Shown here: piece after piece, positions 51,462-59,610 of the stretch
Layout: each line of letters starts with the position of its first letter
Numbering within the stretch: position 1 is the first letter of the stretch
From: Methylobacterium sp. WSM2598
Lineage (GTDB): Bacteria > Pseudomonadota > Alphaproteobacteria > Rhizobiales > Beijerinckiaceae
Length of the DNA: 64,000 nt
Assembly (NCBI RefSeq): GCF_000379105.1
Contig: NZ_KB900609.1
Span: 3,114,274 to 3,178,273, forward strand
Reading direction: 5' to 3'
Notes under the pieces: model-generated
The model's input: the letters and a program-made list of their open reading frames with translations, nothing else
Databases searched by the model: none
Told to the model about the DNA's origin: nothing
Position numbers and translations under genes: made by a program

Positions 51462-51559
51462 TCGGCGGCACCCGGGTCGAGCTGGACGCGCTCGCCTGGG
51501 ATGACTTTTGCCGCGAGTGGCTGTGCGCCGAGCGGCGCAGCGCGAGACCGAAAGGCTAG
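50940..51559 (+). CDS. Tail assembly chaperone gpE' made by -1 frameshift
   Basis: About 206 residues if ribosomes shift back one base at TTTTTTG (51,362-51,368; zero-frame codons GAT TTT TTG). After the shift the frame reads AFPLAGASRSDRGREF, then WREYRADIIDLIGGTRVELD, AWDDFCREWLCAE, ending at 51,559. This C-terminus is the conserved gpE' extension. P2 uses the same heptamer. Small hairpins follow directly (51,373-51,384 and 51,385-51,398). The tape-measure gene starts four bases after the E' stop. Confidence 0.85.
51362..51368 (+). promoter_or_regulatory. Slippery heptamer for programmed -1 frameshift
   Basis: T TTT TTG in the zero frame of gpE, with the continuing E' frame in exactly -1. 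See the gpE and gpE' entries. Confidence 0.85.
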
Positions 51560-51562
51560 GCC

Positions 51563-54500
51563 GTGGCGAACAAGGTTGCCTCGCTCGTCATCCGCTTGAC
51601 CGATGACGTCTCGGGCCCGGCCGGCAAAGCCGCCGGCGCGCTGCGCAACCTCGCCGGCGCCGGCGACGGCCTGGCGCGCCTGAAAAACGCGGCCGCCGGG
51701 CTCGACGGCCTCGGCGCCAAGATGCGCCAGGCGCGCCAGGCGGCCGAGGCGGCCGCGAAAGAGCTGGCCGCGGCCGAGCGCAAGGTCGCGTTCTTCCGGC
51801 GCTCGAAGGCCTCGGGCTCGGCGAACTACGCGGCGTTTCAGGCCTCCGGCGAGGTCGACGCGGCCGAGGCGCGCCTGCGCGCGGCCCGCCAGGCGGCGGC
51901 CGCCCGCACCCGCGAGCTGGCCGCGCTCAAGCGCCAGCACACCGAGCAAAAGCAGGCCGCGCGCGGCCTCGCGACCAGCCTCGGCGGCGCGACCGCCGCC
52001 GTCGAGGGCGCGCGCGGCGCCGAGACCGGGCTCGCCTCGGCGACGGCCGCGGCGAACGCGCAGCTCGCGAAGCAGCCCGGCTTGCTCCGGGCGGCCGGCA
52101 AGGGCGCGGGGCAGCTCGCGCAGGCGACGCACGACGTCGCCGCGAAAATGAGCCAGTCGACGCAGCGCCAGCTCGCGGCCGCCGAGGCGAGCCGGCGCAT
52201 GGTCTCGGGCATGGGCGCCGCCGGCCAGGCCGCCCGCGACGCGCGCGACGAGGCGCTCGCCCTCGCGGCCAAGCGCGCCCGCGACGCCGAGGAGCACGCG
52301 ACCGCCCGGCGCGACGCGGCCAAGACCCTCGCCAGCATGGGCGGCCTCTACGTCGGCCACAAAGTGCACGAGGGCACGCACGCGGTCCTGCACACCTATA
52401 GGGAATTCGACAAAGAGCGGCACTTTGCCAAGGCCGTGATGGGGCTCACCGACGAACAGCAAGAGCCCCTGATCGAACAGGCGATCCACATGGGCGCCAG
52501 CACGAAATACAACGACGTGCAGGTGCTCGAAGCGCAGCGCGAGCTGGCCGCGCGCGGCCTCAAGCGGGACTCCGTCATGGGGTTGATGAGCCCCGCGGCC
52601 AATCTCGGCATGTCGCTCGACCTGAGCCTACCGGCCGCCGTTCGGCAAATGGAGGGCGCGATTTTCGGCTTTAAGAAGCCGATCGCGACCTTAGAGGAGG
52701 CGATGGCATCGGCGAAGCAAACCGCCGACGTGCAGGTCAAGGCCGCGAAAATCTCGGGCATGACGCCGGAGGATATCTCGCAGACCTACACTTACGGCGC
52801 GCAGCCGGCGCAAATGGCGGGGCTCTCGGAGCAAACCCTGCTCGCGTTCGGCGCGATGTCGAAGAAAGCCAATATGGGAGGCGACCAGGCCGGCACGGCA
52901 TTTCGGGCGCTGGTCGCGAATGCGTTGTCGCCGACCCGCAAAGCGAAAGAAGCCATGCTTGCCAATGGCTTCGACTATAAGAATTACCAGCGCAACCCCG
53001 ACAAGATCGACACCGAGGCCTTTAAGCGCACGGTCGCGGCGCAGTATGGCGTGCAGCTCGACAAGAGCACGACGCAAGGCCTCGACAAGATTTTCACCGA
53101 TAAGAAGATGATCGCGGACCCGTCGAAATTCACGCCGGCCGTGCTGAAACTTCTCTCGGATAATCTGGGCGGCGACGACGCGAAATCGAAAAAGTCGATC
53201 GCCGGGCTCGCCAATCGGTTCCGGGACTCGTCGATGCGCGGCGTCGACGCGAACGCCATGGTCGGCGACCTCATGAAGGCAATCGTCGGCAATCCGGCGT
53301 TCGCCAACGCGTTCTTCGGAAGCAAGCAGGGCGCTCGGATCGCGAACGCGCTCGGCAACCCCGAAGAATTTAGGCACATGCTCGACGAATTGCTCGGGCA
53401 TTCCGAGGGCTATTCGGAAAAGATCGCGAAAGAGCGGATGAGCGGGTTCGACGGCGCGATGTCGCGCCTCGAAGGGTCGATCAAAAACCTTGAAACGGCG
53501 GCGGGCCGCGCGTTCGACGACGGCGGCAAGGGGGGCTTTTTGACCCACCTCACCGACGCGGCCGCGCACGCGGTGCAGGGGCTCGCCGAGCTGCCGCGGC
53601 CCGCGCTCGCGGCGGCCGGCGCGCTCGCCTGGCTCGGCGGCAAGATCGCCACCGGCGCCGGGACGCTCGGCCTGATCGGCGCGGCGATCTCGCTGCGCGC
53701 CTCGGCGACCGCGCTCACCGCGGCGGCCGGGCGCCTGGCGCTCGGCGGCGCGGCCGGCGGGGCGGCGAGCACCGCGGCCGGGGCGGCCGCCGGCGGCGGC
53801 GTGCTCGCGGCGGCCTCGGCCGTGATCGGCGGGGCGATCACCGCCGGGACCCTGAGCGTCGGGGCTCTCGTCGGGGCCAAGCTTGAGTCGGCCGAGGCCG
53901 TGAACGAGGGCGGCCTCCCGGCCCTGCTCCGGGGCGAGGAGACGCCGACCGCGCGGATCGCCCGCGAGTTGGCCGAGGCGCAGCGCAAGCGCGGCACCGT
54001 GGCCGACCTCGACGAGCGGATCGCGGCCGAGCGCGCGACGATCGAGCGGCTCACGGCGCCAGCGCCCGAGCCGGGCATGCTCGACCGCGTCATCGGCAAG
54101 CTCGCCGACATCGTCGACGGCGACGCCGGGGCCGAGCGCGCGAAGGCGACCACGGCCGAGGTCGGCAAGGCCGAGGCGCGGATCAAGGGGCTGCAGGCCG
54201 AGCGCGACGCGCTCACGGGCCGGCGCGAGGGTCCGGCCGACCAGCTCGACCGCCGGGCGGTGCGGGACAAGCGCGCGCCGGCACCGGAGGCCGCGCCGGG
54301 TTCAGCCGAGCCGCCTCGCCGCCAAGTTGAGCGGGCGCGCGGCCCGGCCGACCAGATCGACCGCCGGGTCGAGCGGGCCCGGCTCGCGCCGGCGCCGGCG
54401 GCCGCGCCGGGCTCAGCCGAGCCGCCTCGCCGCCAAGTTGAGCGGGCGCGCGGCCCGGCCGACCAGATCGACCGCCAGGTCGAGCGGGCCCGGCTCGCGC

Positions 54501-54934
54501 CGGCGCCGGCGGCCGTGCCCGGCCTGACGCGCGGCCCGGCCGACCAGGGCGATCGCGCGGCCGAGCGGCTCAAGCGCGTGCGCGAGGGGCTCTCGGCTCT
54601 CGACGCTCAGACGGTCGCCCCGAAGGTCGACACCGCCGGGCTCGACCAGCTCGACGCCAAGAGCGACCAGACCAAGGGCAAGTTGGCCGAGATCACCGCC
54701 GCGACGGTCAAGCCGGACGTCGACGCCAGCGGTCTCGACGCGCTGATCGCCAAGGGCGAGCGGGCGCTCGCGATCCTGCGCCAGGTCGCCTCGGCCGCCA
54801 CCGGGGCGAACGCCTCGATCGGCCGGGTCAACGCCGCGGCCGCCGCCCGCCCGGCCGCGGCCGCCGGGTCCTCGGCCGCCGGGTCCTCGGCCGGTCTGAA
54901 CGTGCGCGGCGCGCTCTCCGATAACTTCGCATGA
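51563..54934 (+). CDS. Tape measure protein (gpT)
   Basis: 1,123 residues, GTG start. Long coiled coil in the first 270 residues (RQARQAAEAAAKELAAAERK), the TMP core (LMSPAANLGMSLDLSLPAAV; MSKKANMGGDQAGTAFRALV), then two hydrophobic segments around 670-780 (ALAWLGGKIATGAGTLGLIG; GGVLAAASAVIGGAITAGTL), which may enter the host membrane during injection. Near the C-terminus a 37-residue unit is repeated in tandem (54,230-54,586). Its length sets tail length. Confidence 0.93.
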   Translation: MANKVASLVIRLTDDVSGPAGKAAGALRNLAGAGDGLARLKNAAAGLDGLGAKMRQARQAAEAAAKELAAAERKVAFFRRSKASGSANYAAFQASGEVDAAEARLRAARQAAAARTRELAALKRQHTEQKQAARGLATSLGGATAAVEGARGAETGLASATAAANAQLAKQPGLLRAAGKGAGQLAQATHDVAAKMSQSTQRQLAAAEASRRMVSGMGAAGQAARDARDEALALAAKRARDAEEHATARRDAAKTLASMGGLYVGHKVHEGTHAVLHTYREFDKERHFAKAVMGLTDEQQEPLIEQAIHMGASTKYNDVQVLEAQRELAARGLKRDSVMGLMSPAANLGMSLDLSLPAAVRQMEGAIFGFKKPIATLEEAMASAKQTADVQVKAAKISGMTPEDISQTYTYGAQPAQMAGLSEQTLLAFGAMSKKANMGGDQAGTAFRALVANALSPTRKAKEAMLANGFDYKNYQRNPDKIDTEAFKRTVAAQYGVQLDKSTTQGLDKIFTDKKMIADPSKFTPAVLKLLSDNLGGDDAKSKKSIAGLANRFRDSSMRGVDANAMVGDLMKAIVGNPAFANAFFGSKQGARIANALGNPEEFRHMLDELLGHSEGYSEKIAKERMSGFDGAMSRLEGSIKNLETAAGRAFDDGGKGGFLTHLTDAAAHAVQGLAELPRPALAAAGALAWLGGKIATGAGTLGLIGAAISLRASATALTAAAGRLALGGAAGGAASTAAGAAAGGGVLAAASAVIGGAITAGTLSVGALVGAKLESAEAVNEGGLPALLRGEETPTARIARELAEAQRKRGTVADLDERIAAERATIERLTAPAPEPGMLDRVIGKLADIVDGDAGAERAKATTAEVGKAEARIKGLQAERDALTGRREGPADQLDRRAVRDKRAPAPEAAPGSAEPPRRQVERARGPADQIDRRVERARLAPAPAAAPGSAEPPRRQVERARGPADQIDRQVERARLAPAPAAVPGLTRGPADQGDRAAERLKRVREGLSALDAQTVAPKVDTAGLDQLDAKSDQTKGKLAEITAATVKPDVDASGLDALIAKGERALAILRQVASAATGANASIGRVNAAAAARPAAAAGSSAAGSSAGLNVRGALSDNFA
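54230..54586 (+). repeat. 37-residue (111-bp) tandem repeat inside the tape-measure gene
   Basis: Units start at 54,230, 54,341, 54,452 and 54,533. Each begins GPADQxDR. Units 1 and 2 are full (37 codons), unit 3 is shortened to 27 codons and unit 4 keeps only the first part. Units 2 and 3 are nearly identical in DNA, so the copy is recent. Confidence 0.85.
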
Positions 54935-54948
54935 CTTAGGGGCGCGCC

Positions 54949-55383
54949 GTGCAATATATGATTGGTCCACTGATATTCGACACGTTTCCTTTCAGCGTGA
55001 CGAGTGTCGAGCGCGAGGACACGTTCGATTATTCAAAGCACGACTTGCTGAGCCGGCGCAAAGGCTTCGAGGTCGCGGGCGCGGGCGACGACACGCTGAC
55101 CCTCGGCGGCGAGTTCCTGCCCTACCACGTGGGCGGCCTGAGCGAGCTTGAGGCCGCCCGCGCGCTCAAAGACGGGGCGACCGAGCAGTTCGTTTTGCGC
55201 GGCGACGGCTACGCGCTCGGCTGGTTCGTGATCACCTCGATCAAGGAAACCCACGGCGACGCGATCGCGCCGACCGGCGTCGCCTACAAGGTGAAATACG
55301 AAATCAAGTTAGAGCGCGTCGACGATCCGGGCGAGGCCGCCGGCGCCAGTCTGATTTCCGACGTCCTGTCGCTGTTCGGATAA
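54949..55383 (+). CDS. Tail protein gpU
   Basis: 144 residues, GTG start. MIGPLIFDTFPFSVTSVERE, then YHVGGLSELEAARALKDGAT, are characteristic of P2 gpU, the tail terminator-proximal protein. Followed by gpX as in P2. Confidence 0.93.
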   Translation: MQYMIGPLIFDTFPFSVTSVEREDTFDYSKHDLLSRRKGFEVAGAGDDTLTLGGEFLPYHVGGLSELEAARALKDGATEQFVLRGDGYALGWFVITSIKETHGDAIAPTGVAYKVKYEIKLERVDDPGEAAGASLISDVLSLFG

Positions 55384-55387
55384 AGTC

Positions 55388-55618
55388 ATGCCGCAGACTG
55401 TGACTGTGCAAGGTCGGCGGATCACGCTCGACCTTCTGTTGTGGCGCGCCTACGGCCGGGCCGGCAATACGGCGGCCATGCTGGCGGCGGCGCTGAAACT
55501 GAACCCGGGCCTCGCCGGCCAGGGGCCCGAGATCCCGCTGCGGACCCGGGTCACGCTCCCCGACCCGCCGCGGGCGACGACCCGCGCGCCCCGCAAGGTC
55601 GTGTCCCTGTTCGACTGA
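55388..55618 (+). CDS. Tail protein gpX
   Basis: 76 residues: DLLLWRAYGRAGNTAAMLAA, LNPGLAGQGPEIPLRTRVTL. LysM-like fold of P2 gpX that caps the baseplate hub. Confidence 0.92.
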   Translation: MPQTVTVQGRRITLDLLLWRAYGRAGNTAAMLAAALKLNPGLAGQGPEIPLRTRVTLPDPPRATTRAPRKVVSLFD

Positions 55619-55630
55619 TCGAGGCCCCGC

Positions 55631-56665
55631 ATGGTCCTGGCGACGGAATGGCGCGTGAGCGTCAACGGCACCGACGCGTCGTCGGCGATGAACCCTTACC
55701 TCGTCTCGATCGAGGTCACGGACAAAGCCGGCGGCAGCTCCGACACCGCGACGCTCGAATTCGACGACACCGACGGCCAGGTCCGCTTCCCGAGCAAGGG
55801 CTCGCCGGTCGAGATCGCCCTAGAGGGCGTGACCGTCTTCAAGGGCGTGGTCGACTCGGCCGAGTCCTCGGGCTCGCGCGGCGGGGTGATGACGCTCTCG
55901 GTCTCGTGCAAGAGCGTCGACAAGCGCGGCAAGGCCAAGCAACGCCTGCACAAACACAAGGATGACGCGACCTTGGAGGAGTTTTTGAGGGACGCGGCCA
56001 AAGAGGCGGGGCTCTCGGGGGTCAAGGTCGACAAGCAGCTCGGCGCGATCAAGCGGGCGTACTGGTCGACCGAGGGCCGCAGCTTTCTGCAGCTCGGCCA
56101 GGAACTCGCCGGTGAACTCGGCGCCACCTTCAAAATACAGGGCGATACGGCGGTGTTCGCGGCCCGCGGCGCCGGCGCGACGCCGGCCGGCGGCACCATG
56201 CCGAGCGTCGAGGCGACCCGGCCGGGCAATCTCCTGACCTGGAGGATTTCCCCCAAGGAAACCCGGCCGCGCTACGCGAAGGCCAGGGTCCGCTACTACG
56301 ACCGCAAGGCCGCCAAGTGGCAGACGGAAGACGTCGAGATCGGCGACGCGCCCGGCGCGCCCGAGGTCCTCGACCTCCCGACCGCGCCGCGCGCCTCGAA
56401 GGATCACGCGAAGGATCACGGCCGGGGCCGCAAGGCCGAGTCGGAGCGCGAGGGCGGCTCGGGCGAGGTCGCGATCCTGCTCGACGTCGCGGCCCGCGCC
56501 GAGGGGACGTGCGTCCTGAGCGGCACGCGCCCGGGGATCGATGGCACGTACCGGATCGAGAGCGTGACGCACAAAGTCACGCGCGGCAGCGCCGAGACAA
56601 CCCTCAGTCTCAAGCAGCCGCAGGGCGGCGCCGGCGAAGATGATCGCGGCGAGAGCGAGGAATAA
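55631..56665 (+). CDS. Tail hub protein gpD
   Basis: 344 residues. P2 gpD-like (gp27-like hub): EVTDKAGGSSDTATLEFDDT near the start and FLQLGQELAGELGATFKIQG in the middle, RPGNLLTWRISPKETRPRYA later. The C-terminal part (VTHKVTRGSAETTLSLKQP) matches gpD ends. It forms the hub on which gpV sits. Confidence 0.93.
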   Translation: MVLATEWRVSVNGTDASSAMNPYLVSIEVTDKAGGSSDTATLEFDDTDGQVRFPSKGSPVEIALEGVTVFKGVVDSAESSGSRGGVMTLSVSCKSVDKRGKAKQRLHKHKDDATLEEFLRDAAKEAGLSGVKVDKQLGAIKRAYWSTEGRSFLQLGQELAGELGATFKIQGDTAVFAARGAGATPAGGTMPSVEATRPGNLLTWRISPKETRPRYAKARVRYYDRKAAKWQTEDVEIGDAPGAPEVLDLPTAPRASKDHAKDHGRGRKAESEREGGSGEVAILLDVAARAEGTCVLSGTRPGIDGTYRIESVTHKVTRGSAETTLSLKQPQGGAGEDDRGESEE

Positions 56666-56671
56666 CCGGCG

Positions 56672-57175
56672 ATGGCGACGAAGCTTTACACGGTCCTGGC
56701 GGCCTCCGGCGGGTGGGTCGCCGGCCAAGAGGTCGCGATCGGCTCCGAGATCGCGCTCACCGACGAGGAAGCGCGGTATGAGGTCGACGTCGGCGCGGTC
56801 GCCCCGACCGGGCGCGAACCGCCCTCGCCGCCGCCGCCGCCGGACATGCTCGCCGGCGACCTCATTCGCACGATCCGCGGCGCCAGCAGCCGCGACGTGA
56901 TCGTGACCAGCTTCGAGGTCTGGCTCACCCGCAGCGACGGCGCGATCGCCGCCATGCTCGCGGCCTACGAGGCGGCCCTCGCGCAATCCCTCGCCGGCCA
57001 GCTCCCGCCGATCGGGCGCGCGCTCGCCAAGAGCGGACCGCCCGCGCTCGCCGACCTGCAGGACGGGCAATGGTCGCTGGTCGCCGACACCTCGACCACG
57101 CCGCCGACCTACTCGATCGCCGCCCGCCGGGCCGGGCAGCTCACGACCTTCGTTCTCAATCCCCCGGCCGTCTGA
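56672..57175 (+). CDS. Hypothetical tail-region protein
   Basis: 167 residues. Start TKLYTVLAASGGWVAGQEVA, a Pro-rich stretch, then GAIAAMLAAYEAALAQSLAG. No family recognised. Placed between the gpD hub and the second receptor-binding module, so may be a fibre connector. Confidence 0.55.
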   Translation: MATKLYTVLAASGGWVAGQEVAIGSEIALTDEEARYEVDVGAVAPTGREPPSPPPPPDMLAGDLIRTIRGASSRDVIVTSFEVWLTRSDGAIAAMLAAYEAALAQSLAGQLPPIGRALAKSGPPALADLQDGQWSLVADTSTTPPTYSIAARRAGQLTTFVLNPPAV

Positions 57176-57182
57176 GGCATCC

Positions 57183-59144
57183 ATGCTCCGCATCATCGTC
57201 CTGGCGCTCGCCGCACTCGCGGCGGCGGCCGCTCCCGCGCGCGCGGCCGACCTGCGCCGCTACACGGCGCCCGGCGCCGCCCCGGCGCTCGACGGCGCCT
57301 ATCCCCTCGGCACGGCCGAGGTCGCGATCAACGTCGCCGACCGCAAGCTGTTCTATCGCAACCCGGACGGCAGCCTCGGCGACGCGGCCTTGTTGCGCCC
57401 GGTCACGGCCGCGCGCACGTGCGTCGAGACCGGCGACTGCTCGGGCGTGAGCGTCAAGCCGACCGGCGCGACCGCCCTCAACACGATCGCGGCGGTCCTC
57501 GGCCGCGCCAGCTACATCACCGACTTTCTGGCGCCCGGCGAGGTCACGATCGACAACGCGCTCGCGCGCGCCGTGGCGAAGTTCGGGCCCAACGGCGGCA
57601 AGGTCATCTTTCCCGCGCAGGCCGCTTGCTACGCGCTCAGTCTGCCCTTCACGGTCATGAAGTCGAATTTGACCTTTGAAGGCGACGGCATGAACCCGTC
57701 GTGCATCAATTCGACCTTTGACGGCGACGTGTTCAAGATTGGCGACGGCTCGGCCCCGGTCAATCCGGCGCACGTGCGGGTCAGAAACATCAACTTTACT
57801 TCGTCCGTTCCGCGCACGACCGGCGCGACGATCGCGCTGCGCAACACCTATAATGCGCAGATCGAGAACGTCGCGTGCGCGGTCAACGTGTACGTCTGCC
57901 TCGATATTTACGGCGGGCCGAACGCGTTTTTGACCCGGGTCGCGAACCTCGTCGCCGGCGGCGGTTACGTCGGAATTCGCATCGGTTTCCAGGATCTCGG
58001 CACGTATGCGGCCGACGTGATGGTTCTGCAGCCGACGATCGGCAGCATGACCCGGGCGGGAATAGAAATCCGCCACAATGGCGGGACGCAGCTCGTCGGC
58101 GGCGACCTCTTGTTGAGCGGGATCGGGATCCTGGTCAATCCGCAGTCCGGCCAGTCGGTGCAGGCACTTCACGTCGTCAATACCTACCTCGACACCTCGA
58201 CGTATGAAGGCCTCCTGATCGATCCGGCCGGGACCGGCAACGTCGCGACGCTCGCGTTCGCGAACCTCTGGACGGCGACGAACGGCACGCAGACCGGATA
58301 TCCGGGGATCCGGATCAAGGGCACGCCGCAGCAAACCTCCGGGCTCAGCTTCGTCGGCGGCCGCTCGATCAACAACGGCGGCGAGGGCGCGAGACTTGAG
58401 GGCGGCGCGCATGTTGATTTCTCAAACTATCAAATCGGTTTTAACTCGCGCAAAGCCTATAACACTTACAGCGGCGTCTACGTTGCTGCCGGCGTCTCGC
58501 ACTGGTCGTTCACCGGCGGTCGCGTCGGCCCGGTCTACGGCATGGCAAACCATGACGAAAACCAAAAATACGGCATCGACATTGCCGCGGGGGCCTCGGA
58601 TTATTACAGCATCACGGCGGATTTGAGCGGCAACGTCTCGGGCGCGCTCAACAACCTCGCCACGGGCGCGCACTTTTCCGTGATGGCGGCCGGGGCGCCG
58701 TTCGGGCTCGCGGGGGCGAGCCTCGGCGTCGGCACGGCCAGCCCGAATTCCCCGCTGTCCGTGGTCTGCGCGACCCGGCCGTTCTCCGACGCGCAGGCCG
58801 GCGGCGCGTGCCTGCAGCTCGGCGCCGGCGCGGGCGCGGCCACCGACGACGGGATTTTCGCCGGCGTGCTCGCCGGGTCCTACGCGTGGGTGCAGGCGGC
58901 CAAGCCGGGCTCGACGACGCGGCCGCTCATGGTCAACCCGAACGGCGGCGCGGTCGCCCTCGGGCGCTCTGGCATGACCACGGCCTCGACGGACGGGTGG
59001 CCGGCGCTCCCGGTCACGGCCGGGGCGCCGACCGGCGCGCCGGTCGGGATCCCGGCCGGCTTCGCGCCCGTGCAGCTCGACAGCTCGGGCAACCGCTTGT
59101 GGGTCTACGTCGGCGGCGCCTGGCGCTCCGTCGCCCTCAACTGA
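57183..59144 (+). CDS. Beta-helix tailspike-like protein with signal peptide
   Basis: 653 residues. The first 22 are a clear signal peptide (MLRIIVLALAALAAAAAPAR, then AAD), which tail proteins normally lack. A right-handed beta-helix follows (FGPNGGKVIFPAQAACYALS, GTGNVATLAFANLWTATNGT, DFSNYQIGFNSRKAYNTYSG) as in capsule-degrading tailspikes. The C-terminus (LDSSGNRLWVYVGGAWRSVA) recurs in envelope proteins of this host group. It may be a host-derived exported protein captured by the phage or a lysogenic conversion product. Confidence 0.75.
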   Translation: MLRIIVLALAALAAAAAPARAADLRRYTAPGAAPALDGAYPLGTAEVAINVADRKLFYRNPDGSLGDAALLRPVTAARTCVETGDCSGVSVKPTGATALNTIAAVLGRASYITDFLAPGEVTIDNALARAVAKFGPNGGKVIFPAQAACYALSLPFTVMKSNLTFEGDGMNPSCINSTFDGDVFKIGDGSAPVNPAHVRVRNINFTSSVPRTTGATIALRNTYNAQIENVACAVNVYVCLDIYGGPNAFLTRVANLVAGGGYVGIRIGFQDLGTYAADVMVLQPTIGSMTRAGIEIRHNGGTQLVGGDLLLSGIGILVNPQSGQSVQALHVVNTYLDTSTYEGLLIDPAGTGNVATLAFANLWTATNGTQTGYPGIRIKGTPQQTSGLSFVGGRSINNGGEGARLEGGAHVDFSNYQIGFNSRKAYNTYSGVYVAAGVSHWSFTGGRVGPVYGMANHDENQKYGIDIAAGASDYYSITADLSGNVSGALNNLATGAHFSVMAAGAPFGLAGASLGVGTASPNSPLSVVCATRPFSDAQAGGACLQLGAGAGAATDDGIFAGVLAGSYAWVQAAKPGSTTRPLMVNPNGGAVALGRSGMTTASTDGWPALPVTAGAPTGAPVGIPAGFAPVQLDSSGNRLWVYVGGAWRSVALN

Positions 59145-59164
59145 GCCCGCCTCTCGATCGCCGC

Positions 59165-59187
59165 GCGCCGCCCTCCTCGGGCGGCGC
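59165..59187 (+). other. GC-rich hairpin after the tailspike-like gene
   Basis: GCGCCGCCC-TCCTC-GGGCGGCGC, a perfect 9-bp stem, no T-run, the same type as those after the capsid, sheath and tube genes. Confidence 0.5.
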
Positions 59188-59217
59188 CGTGCCATCTCGC
59201 ACGCCACGAGGCAAGTT

Positions 59218-59610
59218 ATGCCGACCCGGATCCTCGACCTTCCGTTGCTGACAGTCGCAGTCACGACCGCACTCAACGAGGATTGGCGAGATGCATTGCA
59301 GTTTCCCGATGCGAGCAATGTTCCGATCCCGCTCGACGGGATCATGTTTCGCGGCACCGTGCGCGGCACGACGGACGGCGCCGCGTATTTTTATCTAGCC
59401 TCTCCGAGCCTGATCACGCCGACGGGCGTGCCGCGCGCCGACCTCGTCGTCGGCGGCGACGGCACTGTGCTCGGGATCCTCTGCCCTGTCCTCAAGATGC
59501 GGGAGGGCCAGGCCGGACAATACGTCTTCGATATTCGGGCATTCGCGGACGGCGTGACGCGCCGGGTCGTGACTGGGACCGCCCTGATCGAGCGAGGGAT
59601 TGATCGGTGA
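59218..59610 (+). CDS. Small tail-fibre-associated protein
   Basis: 130 residues. Beta-rich with Asp/Gly: FRGTVRGTTDGAAYFYLASP, LIERGIDR at the end. The layout (short beta domain preceding a collagen-like fibre, with overlapping genes) fits a fibre base protein, possibly joining the long fibre to the baseplate. Stop overlaps the next start. Confidence 0.6.
   Translation: MPTRILDLPLLTVAVTTALNEDWRDALQFPDASNVPIPLDGIMFRGTVRGTTDGAAYFYLASPSLITPTGVPRADLVVGGDGTVLGILCPVLKMREGQAGQYVFDIRAFADGVTRRVVTGTALIERGIDR

Noticed and set aside
48592..51471. 959-residue minus-strand open frame across sheath, tube and gpE
   Set aside because: Opposite strongly recognisable tail genes, and its composition is that of a reverse-complement shadow.
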